DNA from: Litoribacillus peritrichatus
GTDB taxonomy: Bacteria > Pseudomonadota > Gammaproteobacteria > Pseudomonadales > Litoribrevibacteraceae
Direction: 5' to 3'
DNA length: 64,000 nt
NCBI RefSeq assembly: GCF_039537985.1
Contig: NZ_BAABBN010000002.1
Coordinates: 1-64,000, forward strand
Part shown: piece after piece, positions 34,501 to 42,737 of the stretch
How the letters are laid out: every line of letters begins with the position of its first letter
How positions within the stretch are numbered: the first letter of the stretch is position 1
Position numbers and translations under genes: made by a program
The notes under the pieces: model-generated
Told to the model about the DNA's origin: nothing
The model's database searches: none
Seen by the model: only the letters and a program-made list of their open reading frames with translations

Positions 34501-35409
34501 ATGATTAAACAGCGCACCTTGAAAAACAGTATTAGAGCCACTGGTGTGGGCTTACATTCAGGTAAAAAAGTCTATTTGTCTTTGAAGCCTGCACCTGCGA
34601 ACACAGGGATTGTGTTTTGTCGTTCCGACCTTGAAGGAGTCGAGGGGATAGAGGCGAAATTCGATAACGTGGGCGACACTACGATGTCTACGACCCTGAT
34701 AAAAGACAATGTTCGTGTTGATACTGTAGAGCATTTGCTGTCGGCAATGGCCGGATTGGGTATTGATAATGCGGTGGTGGAACTTTCCGCCCCTGAAGTC
34801 CCTATCATGGATGGCAGTGCAGGGCCGTTTGTATTTCTTCTTCAGTCTGCTGGTATTGCAGAACAGGATGCTCCTAAAGAGTTTATTCGTATTAAAAAGC
34901 CGATTGAAGTTCGTGAAGGTGATAAATACGCACGATTTGAGCCGTTTGATGGCTTTAAAGTCACGTTCACTATTGATTTCAATCACCCGGTTGTTGATGA
35001 AGGTAACCAAGAGACGTCGCTTGATTTCTCCAGTACTTCTTTTGTGAAAGAGGTAAGTCGGGCGCGAACGTTTGGTTTTATGAAGGATATTGAATTCCTT
35101 CGCTCCCAGAATCTGGCGTTGGGCGGCAGCTTGAACAACGCAATTGTGGTTGACGAATTCTCAATTCTTAATGAAGACGGTCTTCGTTATGAAGATGAAT
35201 TTGTTAAACACAAGGTATTGGATGCAGTGGGTGACTTATACCTGCTTGGTAAGAGTCTGATTGGTGAATACACCGGATTCAAATCAGGGCATGGTTTAAA
35301 TAACCTGTTGCTTCGTGAGCTTATGGCTCAGGACGATGCTTGGGAATTGGTGACTTTTGATGATGTGGCGGACGCTCCAATCAACTACATCAAACCAATA
35401 ACCGCTTAA
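34501..35409 (+). CDS. lpxC: UDP-3-O-acyl-N-acetylglucosamine deacetylase
   Basis: Zinc amidase for the committed step of lipid A synthesis. MIKQRTLKNSIRATGVGLHSG is the usual N terminus, so the ATG at 34501 is chosen over an upstream in-frame ATG at 34435 that would lie before the promoter's -10 element. Zinc ligands are in TVEHLLSAM and KHKVLDAVGDLYLLG, and the catalytic histidine is in SGHGLNN. About 302 residues. Position downstream of ftsZ is standard. In E. coli the protein level is set by FtsH proteolysis through its C-terminal tail. Confidence 0.98.
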   Translation: MIKQRTLKNSIRATGVGLHSGKKVYLSLKPAPANTGIVFCRSDLEGVEGIEAKFDNVGDTTMSTTLIKDNVRVDTVEHLLSAMAGLGIDNAVVELSAPEVPIMDGSAGPFVFLLQSAGIAEQDAPKEFIRIKKPIEVREGDKYARFEPFDGFKVTFTIDFNHPVVDEGNQETSLDFSSTSFVKEVSRARTFGFMKDIEFLRSQNLALGGSLNNAIVVDEFSILNEDGLRYEDEFVKHKVLDAVGDLYLLGKSLIGEYTGFKSGHGLNNLLLRELMAQDDAWELVTFDDVADAPINYIKPITA

Positions 35410-35438
35410 TCAGTTAGTTTTTTACGAACGCTAAATTT

Positions 35439-35465
35439 GCTGCCAGTTCTACTGGCGGCTTTTTT
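35439..35465 (+). terminator. Terminator of lpxC
   Basis: GCTGCCAGT pairs with ACTGGCGGC (one T-G pair) over TCT, followed by six T residues. Confidence 0.88.
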
Positions 35466-35491
35466 CGTTTTGGCGTGTAAAAATTAATGAA

Positions 35492-35519
35492 TTGGTAGGT
35501 TATATTTTTTTCATACTAT
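35492..35519 (+). promoter_or_regulatory. Possible promoter of the M23 peptidase gene
   Basis: TTGGTA (35492-35497), 16 bases, TACTAT (35514-35519). The area is AT-rich and has overlapping alternative -10 boxes, so the exact element is uncertain. Confidence 0.4.
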
Positions 35520-35556
35520 ATACTGTATTGGTCGAAGTTTATTTTGTAAGCACCTA

Positions 35557-36483
35557 ATGAATATTGTTTTTATTAGCAGATCACATGGACAATCTTTAAC
35601 GTACTCAATGAACGGTAAGCGTTTGTTGGTGTGTTTTTTCTTGTTTGTAATTATCCTGGCTTCAGTTGCCTATGCAGGATTTAATTACGCTTCAAGTCAG
35701 CAGTCCGATGTGCTTACGCCGGATATGATTACTCGTTGGTCACAGGAACTCAGTGATCAGGAGCAAGAAGTTGCCGAGCAAAGACAAATCTCATCGCGTA
35801 AAATAGATGCGTTATCCGTTAAAATGGGTGAGCTTCAGGCGCGTTTGTTGCGTTTGGAAGGGTTAGGTGAACGCTTGACTCAAATGGCGGACATCGATAC
35901 CAATGAATTTGATTTTGCCTCTGGGCCCGGAATGGGCGGCCCGTCGGATATGCTGGATGAATATTATCAGGCGCCAACGCTAAAAGATGCTTTGAATCAA
36001 TTACAAGAACGCATCGTTGATCGTCAGCAGCAAATTGAAGTGCTTCATTCTTTGCTGAGTGATCGGGAATTCAAAAAAGATATATTTCTGGCTGGCCGAC
36101 CGATTACCAAAGGTTGGATGTCTTCTCGTTATGGCAAGCGTCGTGACCCGTTTCATGGCCGTATTGCCTGGCACGCCGGTGTAGACTTTGCGGGTAAAGA
36201 TGGCAGTGAAATTATTTCTGTTGCCGCCGGTGTGGTGACTTGGGCAGAAAAACGATATGGCTATGGCTTGCTGGTCGAGATTAATCACGGTAATGGTTAT
36301 TCAACCCGCTATGCACACTGCAAAGAAATCAAAGTAAAAGTGGGTGATGTGGTTGCTAAAAATCAGACAGTCGCGCTGATGGGTAGCACAGGCCGATCCA
36401 CCGGCCCTCACGTGCATTTTGAAGTCCTTAAAAACAATCGACAGGTCGATCCTGCACGATTTATTCATCGAGCAAGTCGATAG
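35557..36483 (+). CDS. M23-family peptidoglycan endopeptidase
   Basis: A 308-residue envelope protein. One N-terminal membrane anchor (LLVCFFLFVIILASVAYAGF) is followed by a coiled coil (about residues 60-110, with a second near 145-165) and a C-terminal LytM/M23 domain. Zinc ligands appear in HAGVDFAG and in HVHFEV, with GYSTRYAHC between, so the site looks complete and the enzyme active rather than an EnvC-like activator. It would cut peptide crosslinks in the periplasm. Pseudomonads carry a comparable gene between lpxC and secA, where enterobacteria have secM. It has its own promoter after the lpxC terminator. Confidence 0.9.
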   Translation: MNIVFISRSHGQSLTYSMNGKRLLVCFFLFVIILASVAYAGFNYASSQQSDVLTPDMITRWSQELSDQEQEVAEQRQISSRKIDALSVKMGELQARLLRLEGLGERLTQMADIDTNEFDFASGPGMGGPSDMLDEYYQAPTLKDALNQLQERIVDRQQQIEVLHSLLSDREFKKDIFLAGRPITKGWMSSRYGKRRDPFHGRIAWHAGVDFAGKDGSEIISVAAGVVTWAEKRYGYGLLVEINHGNGYSTRYAHCKEIKVKVGDVVAKNQTVALMGSTGRSTGPHVHFEVLKNNRQVDPARFIHRASR

Positions 36484-36649
36484 CGTTAAACAGCTATTGG
36501 TATTCTTCTTAAAATCCTTTTATTATCTGTTCCCTATTGTAACAAGAATCAGGTATAACACTCTGAGCTTACTTGGTTGGAATACGACAAAAACCAAAAT
36601 AAGTTAAACCAAGTAGTTAGTACTTATTGGAAATTCACAGAAGGCTTCT

Positions 36650-39367
36650 ATGTTTGCACCCTTAGTAAGAAAACTCTTTGGCAGCAAGAATGATCGTGAA
36701 ATTAAACGATTAAAAAAGATCGTAGCTAATATCAATGAAATGGAAGCGGATTACGTAGCGCTTTCTGATGAACAACTTGTCGCTAAAACTGCCGAATTTA
36801 AGAAAAGAGTTGAAGAGGGTGAATCCCTTGACGCTGTTTTACCTGAAGCCTTTGCGGTCGTTCGGGAAGCGGGTAAGCGGGTGATGGGCATGCGTCATTT
36901 TGATGTCCAGTTGATCGGTGGGATGACACTGCATGGCGGCAATATTGCTGAAATGCGTACCGGTGAAGGTAAAACACTGGTAGCGACTTTGCCGGTTTAT
37001 CTGAATGCCTTGTCAGGAAAAGGCGTGCACGTAGTGACGGTAAATGATTACCTGGCGAAGCGTGATTCGGAGTGGATGGGCCGATTGTATCGCTTCTTAG
37101 GACTGTCTGTGGGTGTGGTTTATTCCGGCCAGGATCAGGAAGAGAAAAAAGCGGCTTATCAGGCGGACATTACTTACGGAACCAACAACGAGTTTGGTTT
37201 TGATTATCTGCGCGATAACATGGCCTTCCGAAAAGAAGAGCAGGTCATGCGCGGTTTAAACTTTGTGGTGGTGGATGAAGTTGACTCCATCCTGATCGAT
37301 GAAGCGCGAACACCTCTAGTGATCTCTGGCCCTGTGGCTGATAATGCTGAACTTTATACGAACATTAACAAGCTGATACCAAAGCTGCAGCTTCATGAGG
37401 AAGCGATCGAAGGGCATTATACCTACGATGAAAAGCAGAAGAGCTTAGAGTTGACCGAAGACGGTCACACCTACGTTGAAGAGTTGTTGGTGGAAGCAGG
37501 CTTGTTGGAAGAAGGGGCCAGCTTGTATGCGCCTCAGAACCTGAACTTATTGCACCACATTTATGCCGGGTTAAAAGCCCATGTGATGTTCCATAAGAAC
37601 GTAGAGTATATTGTTCAAAATAAACAAGTTGTTATTATTGACGAACATACAGGCCGTACCATGCCTGGCCGTCGTTGGGGTGAAGGTATTCATCAGGCGA
37701 TTGAGGCAAAAGAAGGTATTCAAATTCAGGCTGAAAGCCAGACCTTGGCTTCCACTACTTTCCAGAACTTCTTCCGTTTGTACGATACCTTATCGGGTAT
37801 GACAGGTACTGCCGATACCGAAGCGTTTGAATTTCAGCAGATTTATGGTTTGGATGTAATTGTTATTCCTGCCAATAAAACGCCAGAAAGAAAAGACTTC
37901 AACGATTTGGTTTATCTCACCAAGGAAGAAAAGTACGCTGCAATCATTGATGAAGTGCGTGATTGTGTGGCCGCTGGTCGGCCTTTGCTGGTCGGTACTG
38001 CGTCAATCGAAACGTCTGAGTATCTTTCAGGTTTATTGAAGAAAGACAAAATTGCTCACAGTGTATTGAATGCGAAACACCATGCCCAGGAAGCGGAAAT
38101 TATTTCTCAGGCGGGTATCCCTGGTGCTGTGACCATTGCTACCAACATGGCCGGTCGTGGTACCGATATTGTGTTGGGTGGTAACTGGGAAGTTGAAGTT
38201 GCTAAGTTAAAAGACCCGACCGAAGAGCAAGTGAATCAAATTCGCACCGAATGGCAGAAACGACACGACGCTGTTTTAAATTCGGGCGGTTTGCATGTGG
38301 TGGGTTCTGAGCGTCATGAATCCCGTCGTATTGATAACCAATTGCGTGGTCGTGCTGGTCGTCAAGGGGATGCAGGTTCTACCCGTTTCTTCTTGTCGCT
38401 GGAAGATGACTTGATGCGCATCTTTGCTTCCGATCGCGTGAAAAACTTTATGCAGGCGTTGGGCATGCAGAAAGGTGAGGCGATTGAACATCGTATGGTC
38501 AGTAATGCCATTGAAAAGGCACAGCGGAAAGTAGAAGGTCGAAACTTCGACATTCGTAAGCAGTTGCTTGAATACGATGATGTTGCCAATGATCAGCGTA
38601 CCGTGATTTATCAACAACGCCAGGAGTTGATGGCGGGTGAAGATATTCAGGAAACCATTCAGGCGGTGCGTGATGACGTGTTGACTGACACTGTCAGCAC
38701 CTTTATTCCCCCGCAAAGTCTGCATGAGCAGTGGGATGTTCCTGGCCTTGAAGAGCACTTGAAGACTGAGTTTGCCATTGAGTTGCCAATCCAGCAGTGG
38801 TTGGACGAAGATCAGCGACTGTATGAAGAAACGCTTCGAGAAAAAATCTCACAGGAAATCGCAGCGGTTTATCAAGCCAAAGAAGAAATTGCGGGTGCTG
38901 AGACCCTTCGTAACTTCGAAAAACAAGTTATGTTGCAGGTATTGGACTCCATGTGGAAAGACCACCTGGCGACAATGGATCACCTTCGTCAAGGTATTCA
39001 CCTTCGAGGTTATGCTCAGAAAAACCCGAAACAAGAATACAAGCGAGAAGCTTTTGAGTTATTCCAGCAGTTGTTGACGGACATTAAACAAGAAGTGGTT
39101 CGTATCTTGTGCCATGTTCAGGTTCAAAAACCTGAAGAAGTGGAAGAGATGGAGCGACAGCGTCTGGCACAGCAAGAGCAAACGCCAGTTGAATACCGTC
39201 ATGACTCGGTTGACCCGGTTTCAGGTGAAGGCGCTGAGCCGGAGTCTGGTGAAGCGCGTGGGGATGCCGAACAGCCTTACGTTCGTGATGGCGAAAAAGT
39301 TGGCCGAAATGATCCGTGCCCATGCGGTTCAGGTAAAAAATACAAGCAGTGTCACGGTAAAATATAA
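36650..39367 (+). CDS. secA: Preprotein translocase ATPase SecA
   Basis: Motor of the Sec export pathway. Walker A is MRTGEGKTLVATLP, Walker B VVVDEVDSILIDEARTPLVISG; the preprotein crosslinking domain, NBD2 (MAGRGTDIVLGGNW), helical scaffold and the C-terminal zinc-binding tail CPCGSGKKYKQCHG are all present. 905 residues, close to E. coli (901). The 166-base leader contains no SecM-like arrest gene; secretion-responsive control, if any, must use another route. A terminator follows 80 bases later. Confidence 0.99.
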   Translation: MFAPLVRKLFGSKNDREIKRLKKIVANINEMEADYVALSDEQLVAKTAEFKKRVEEGESLDAVLPEAFAVVREAGKRVMGMRHFDVQLIGGMTLHGGNIAEMRTGEGKTLVATLPVYLNALSGKGVHVVTVNDYLAKRDSEWMGRLYRFLGLSVGVVYSGQDQEEKKAAYQADITYGTNNEFGFDYLRDNMAFRKEEQVMRGLNFVVVDEVDSILIDEARTPLVISGPVADNAELYTNINKLIPKLQLHEEAIEGHYTYDEKQKSLELTEDGHTYVEELLVEAGLLEEGASLYAPQNLNLLHHIYAGLKAHVMFHKNVEYIVQNKQVVIIDEHTGRTMPGRRWGEGIHQAIEAKEGIQIQAESQTLASTTFQNFFRLYDTLSGMTGTADTEAFEFQQIYGLDVIVIPANKTPERKDFNDLVYLTKEEKYAAIIDEVRDCVAAGRPLLVGTASIETSEYLSGLLKKDKIAHSVLNAKHHAQEAEIISQAGIPGAVTIATNMAGRGTDIVLGGNWEVEVAKLKDPTEEQVNQIRTEWQKRHDAVLNSGGLHVVGSERHESRRIDNQLRGRAGRQGDAGSTRFFLSLEDDLMRIFASDRVKNFMQALGMQKGEAIEHRMVSNAIEKAQRKVEGRNFDIRKQLLEYDDVANDQRTVIYQQRQELMAGEDIQETIQAVRDDVLTDTVSTFIPPQSLHEQWDVPGLEEHLKTEFAIELPIQQWLDEDQRLYEETLREKISQEIAAVYQAKEEIAGAETLRNFEKQVMLQVLDSMWKDHLATMDHLRQGIHLRGYAQKNPKQEYKREAFELFQQLLTDIKQEVVRILCHVQVQKPEEVEEMERQRLAQQEQTPVEYRHDSVDPVSGEGAEPESGEARGDAEQPYVRDGEKVGRNDPCPCGSGKKYKQCHGKI

Positions 39368-39447
39368 TCGGTTTGATTGTACTTTACTGGTGAGCGACCT
39401 CTTGGGTTTGCTCAACATGAAATAAGGCAGTTTAATGCCTGAGTTAA

Positions 39448-39469
39448 AGAGCCTGAAAAGGCTCTTTTT
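39448..39469 (+). terminator. Terminator of secA
   Basis: AGAGCC pairs with GGCTCT over TGAAAA, followed by T residues. A smaller AGGCA/TGCCT hairpin lies just before it at about 39424-39440. Confidence 0.8.
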
Positions 39470-39500
39470 GTTTCTATAAATAGTCTCCGAGAAGAGTAAT

Positions 39501-40721
39501 ATGGCAACCGGTAATCCAAATCTAGCTACTTTACACCCTGTATCAGGCGTTAAAATTTCAACGGTATCTGCGGGCATCAAAACTCCGGGTCGAAATGACT
39601 TGGTGGTTTTTGAGTTGGCTGAGCGCTCCAGTGTTGCAGGTGTTTTTACTAAGAACCGATTTTGCGCCGCGCCTGTTACCCTTTCCAAGCAACATTTGAG
39701 TGAAGCCAGTGTGCGTTATTTGGTGGTGAATACCGGAAATGCCAATGCAGGTACAGGTGAACAGGGAATGAAAGATGCGAAAGCAACCTGTGAGCGTTTG
39801 GCTGAGATCATGGAGGTTGAGGCCAACCAGGTGTTGCCGTTCTCGACCGGTGTTATTGGTGAAAACCTGCCAATGGATCGGTTACTGAATGCTTTACCTT
39901 TGGTTAAGTCTGCTCTGGTTGAGGATGGCTGGGTTGAAGCGGCGTCTGGCATTATGACCACAGATACACGTCCGAAAGGGGCGTCCGTTCAGTTCGAATA
40001 TCAGGGTGAAACCATCACCATCACCGGCCTTTCAAAAGGTGCAGGCATGATAAAGCCAAACATGGCGACCATGCTTGGCTTTATTGCGACGGACGCAGTC
40101 ATTGCGCCTGATGTGTTGCAAGGATTGTTGACGGAAACAGCAACCAAGTCGTTCAACCGGATTACGGTCGATAGCGATACATCGACCAACGACTCTTGTA
40201 TTTTGGTGGCGACAGGTCAGGTTGAGGCGGCCGTCATTAACTCAGAGCAAGATCCGCTGTTTGCAGTTTTTAAAGCGCACTTACAGGCACTTATGATCGA
40301 TTTGGCTCAGGCCATCATTCGTGATGGTGAAGGGGCGACAAAATTTGTTTCGGTTCAGGTTGAAAATGCTGTCTCCCAGGACGAGGCTCTGGAAATCGCT
40401 TATACCGTTGCACATTCTCCGTTGGTCAAAACTGCACTGTTTGCATGTGACCCAAACTGGGGGCGCATTTTAGCGGCGGTCGGTCGGGCTAACATTGCAC
40501 CGTTTGATCTGAATAAGCTGGCGATTTACCTGGACGATGTTTGCATCGTTGAACATGGTGGCAGGGCGTTGTCGTACAGCGAGGCCGATGGTCAAGACGT
40601 AATGAACCGTGAAGACATTACTATTCGCATTGATATGGCCTCCGGAGAAGCTTCAGAGACGGTGTGGACCAGTGATTTGTCTCATGATTACGTTACCATC
40701 AATGCCGAATACCGTACGTAA
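39501..40721 (+). CDS. argJ: Bifunctional ornithine acetyltransferase / N-acetylglutamate synthase
   Basis: Enzyme of arginine synthesis recycling the acetyl group from N-acetylornithine to glutamate. The autoproteolysis site is KPNMATMLGF, where cleavage before the second threonine yields alpha and beta chains with that Thr as nucleophile. FSTGVIGENLPMDRL, GLSKGAGMIKPN and CDPNWGRILAAVGRA are conserved. 406 residues, typical. Whether it is bifunctional or only monofunctional cannot be told from sequence by eye. It lies between secA and the Nudix gene, the same order as in pseudomonads. Confidence 0.97.
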   Translation: MATGNPNLATLHPVSGVKISTVSAGIKTPGRNDLVVFELAERSSVAGVFTKNRFCAAPVTLSKQHLSEASVRYLVVNTGNANAGTGEQGMKDAKATCERLAEIMEVEANQVLPFSTGVIGENLPMDRLLNALPLVKSALVEDGWVEAASGIMTTDTRPKGASVQFEYQGETITITGLSKGAGMIKPNMATMLGFIATDAVIAPDVLQGLLTETATKSFNRITVDSDTSTNDSCILVATGQVEAAVINSEQDPLFAVFKAHLQALMIDLAQAIIRDGEGATKFVSVQVENAVSQDEALEIAYTVAHSPLVKTALFACDPNWGRILAAVGRANIAPFDLNKLAIYLDDVCIVEHGGRALSYSEADGQDVMNREDITIRIDMASGEASETVWTSDLSHDYVTINAEYRT

Positions 40722-40733
40722 CCGTTCTCTGAT

Positions 40734-40771
40734 ACCGCTTTAGGCGCTGAGTTGCCAGAAGCGGTCTGGTT
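40734..40771 (+). terminator. Possible weak terminator after argJ
   Basis: ACCGCTT (40734-40740) and AAGCGGT (40759-40765) can pair around an 18-base loop that contains a small GGC/GCC inner stem. Only a broken T run (TGGTTATTTT) follows, so the call is weak. Confidence 0.35.
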
Positions 40772-40817
40772 ATTTTAATACGATCCCTCTTAACTGATTC
40801 AACTTTCAGAGGACTTT

Positions 40818-41708
40818 ATGAAGTTAGTGCATGTGGCGGTTGCCGTGATAGAACGCGCAAACGGGGATATTTGCATTGCCAAGCGAGCCGATCATCAGCA
40901 TCAGGGTGGGCTGTGGGAGTTTCCTGGCGGTAAGGTTGAATCCGATGAAACAGTTACGCAGGCATTAGCACGTGAAATCCATGAGGAGCTGGGGGTTATT
41001 GTATTGGGTCATTACCCTCTGATCTCAGTTCGGTATGAGTATCCGGATAAGCATGTATTACTGGACGTTCATGTGGTGAATGAGTTCGAAGGCGAGCCAC
41101 ATGGTAAAGAAGGCCAGCCGGTTATTTGGTGCCCTAAAGACCAGCTTGCATCTTATTCGTTCCCGGCGGCTAACAAAGGGATATTGAATGCGATCTTATT
41201 GCCGCCGTATTTGGCGGTGACAAACGAATTGAATCAACCGCTTATCGACGGTTGGGGTGCTCATTTTTCACCAAAAAACCTGATGATTTATTTGAGGGAA
41301 GAATTAAACTCAAATAACCAAGCCTTGGTGCTTAATCTGAGGGCGCAAGGTTATCGGGTTACTGTCAAAGGCGCTGATCAGGAAAGTGGCTACTTGCATT
41401 TATCGTCAGCCGAGTTGCTTGCGACTGATGACCGGCCAGATGTGAACTGGTTGTCCGCTTCTTGCCATAACGAAGAGGAAGTGCTCAAGGCCAATGCATT
41501 GAATGTGGACTTTATTTTACTGTCACCGGTGAATTCGACGCCGACGCACCCCGAAGTGCTTGGAATGGGGTGGCCGCGTTTTGCAGAACTGGCGCTGATG
41601 GCTCATATGCCTGTATATGCGTTGGGCGGAATCGGCCTTGACGATATGGGTGTTGCTAAGAAAAACGGGGCGCAAGGCATCGCAGGCATTTCTGCATTTC
41701 TTCCCTGA
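40818..41708 (+). CDS. mutT: Nudix hydrolase (MutT-like) fused to a thiamine-phosphate-synthase-like domain
   Basis: The N-terminal half is a MutT-type Nudix domain with a complete box GGKVESDETVTQALAREIHEELGV (given here by its key residues G37, E52-E57 region) and WEFPGGK, expected to clear 8-oxo-dGTP. The C-terminal half (about 165-296) is a ThiE/TenI-type TIM barrel: HLSSAELLA, VDFILLSPVNSTPTHPEV and ALGGIGLDDM. This two-domain form is widespread in gammaproteobacteria near argJ and secA. The role of the ThiE-like half is unknown; it may not make thiamine. 296 residues. Confidence 0.9.
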   Translation: MKLVHVAVAVIERANGDICIAKRADHQHQGGLWEFPGGKVESDETVTQALAREIHEELGVIVLGHYPLISVRYEYPDKHVLLDVHVVNEFEGEPHGKEGQPVIWCPKDQLASYSFPAANKGILNAILLPPYLAVTNELNQPLIDGWGAHFSPKNLMIYLREELNSNNQALVLNLRAQGYRVTVKGADQESGYLHLSSAELLATDDRPDVNWLSASCHNEEEVLKANALNVDFILLSPVNSTPTHPEVLGMGWPRFAELALMAHMPVYALGGIGLDDMGVAKKNGAQGIAGISAFLP

Positions 41709-41717
41709 AAGGAAGGC

Positions 41718-41930
41718 TTAGAGCGTTCCGTCTTCTGAAAACAGGTCGTCAAAGCCCGTTTCATCGCCTTCAATTTTGTGGTCTTCGGCGGCCCATGCGC
41801 CTAGGTCAATCATTTTGCAGCGTTCGCAACAAAACGGAAAGTGCGGGTATTTTTCGGTTTCGTATTGCGTAGGAGCACTGCACGTCGGGCATTTAAACAG
41901 GGTGATTTTGTCAGTCATATGCGTCTTCAA
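41718..41930 (-). CDS. yacG: DNA gyrase inhibitor YacG
   Basis: A small zinc protein of 70 residues, or 66 if the inner ATG at 41918 is used. The four zinc cysteines are in FKCPTCSAP and FCCERCKMIDLG, followed by the family's WAAEDHKI block and an acidic tail. In E. coli YacG binds GyrB and blocks DNA binding. It lies directly downstream of coaE on the same strand, as in E. coli. Confidence 0.94.
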   Translation of the reverse strand: MKTHMTDKITLFKCPTCSAPTQYETEKYPHFPFCCERCKMIDLGAWAAEDHKIEGDETGFDDLFSEDGTL

Positions 41931-41951
41931 ATGGGTGATGGTTGATTGGTG

Positions 41952-42554
41952 TTAGCAAGCCGATAATTTTAAAAACTGTTGATGCAGTTTATCGACTTTA
42001 TCGCTCAACGTGGAAATGTCCTCGTTATTGTCCAAAATAAAATCAGCTTTTAGTTGTTTCTCTTCTCGCGGCATCTGGCTCGCAATGATTTTTCGGATTT
42101 GCTCTTCGGAATTATTGTCTCTGATACACCCTCGGGCGACCTGTACATCGACAGGCACATCCACCAGCAGTGTTTTGTCGGTCATTTCATGCTGGTCTGT
42201 TTCGAACAACAGGGGGCTTTCCAGAATGGCATAGGGCGAAGACGCTGAAAGTAAGTCTTGTTCGATGTCTTTCCGAATAAGAGGGTGAAGTAGATGCTCC
42301 AGCCAGTCTTTCTCTTTGGGAGCGTTGAAAATGATGGTTCTGAGTTTGGCCCGGTTCAGGTTGCCGTCCCCTTGGAGGATTGATTGACCAAAGTGATCTG
42401 CTATTTGTGATAGTGCCGGCTTTCCCTGCTGAACTACGTCTCTGGCTTTTTGGTCGGCGTCAACGACGTGAATCCCAAGCGCGGCAAATGCCTTGGAAAC
42501 GGTGCTTTTACCGCTGCCAATACCGCCGGTAAGTCCAATCACCTGCATGTCCAA
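41952..42554 (-). CDS. coaE: Dephospho-CoA kinase
   Basis: Last step of coenzyme A synthesis. P-loop GLTGGIGSGKSTVSKAF at the N terminus, VVDADQKARDVV and HPLIRKDI (substrate-binding) and ILESPLLFET are family marks. 200 residues, normal. Cotranscribed with yacG 21 bases downstream. The type IV pilus genes pilBCD that flank coaE-yacG in many pseudomonads are absent here. Confidence 0.97.
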   Translation of the reverse strand: MDMQVIGLTGGIGSGKSTVSKAFAALGIHVVDADQKARDVVQQGKPALSQIADHFGQSILQGDGNLNRAKLRTIIFNAPKEKDWLEHLLHPLIRKDIEQDLLSASSPYAILESPLLFETDQHEMTDKTLLVDVPVDVQVARGCIRDNNSEEQIRKIIASQMPREEKQLKADFILDNNEDISTLSDKVDKLHQQFLKLSAC

Positions 42555-42643
42555 CTCTCTCCTATATTTAGTAATGAAGCATTATAAAAGAGCTTTAGGT
42601 TGATGGGAAATGCGCTGCTTTTATTTAGGTTTGATGGATTAGC

Positions 42644-42670
42644 TTGACTGTTCAAAAAATGCACTATACT
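42644..42670 (+). promoter_or_regulatory. Predicted promoter of the GT20-like gene
   Basis: TTGACT (42644-42649) and TATACT (42665-42670) are separated by 15 bases, shorter than optimal. TACTAC at 42667 gives a 17-base spacing instead. It is in the 183-base divergent region between coaE and the GT20-like gene. Confidence 0.45.
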
Positions 42671-42737
42671 ACATTGTTAGTTGAATCAGAGTGTTAAGCT
42701 AATGTCTTTAGGCTTTACCTAAAAAAAGGGAGTTAAT

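Noticed and set aside
36419..36607. Plus-strand ORF of 62 residues before secA, considered as a SecM-like arrest peptide
   Set aside because: It overlaps the M23 gene end, has no signal peptide and no FxxxxWIxxxxGIRAGP-type arrest motif. It is most likely a chance frame.
42555..42737. Search for pilD or other type IV pilus genes by coaE
   Set aside because: No pilus motif is present; the region is an intergenic promoter only.
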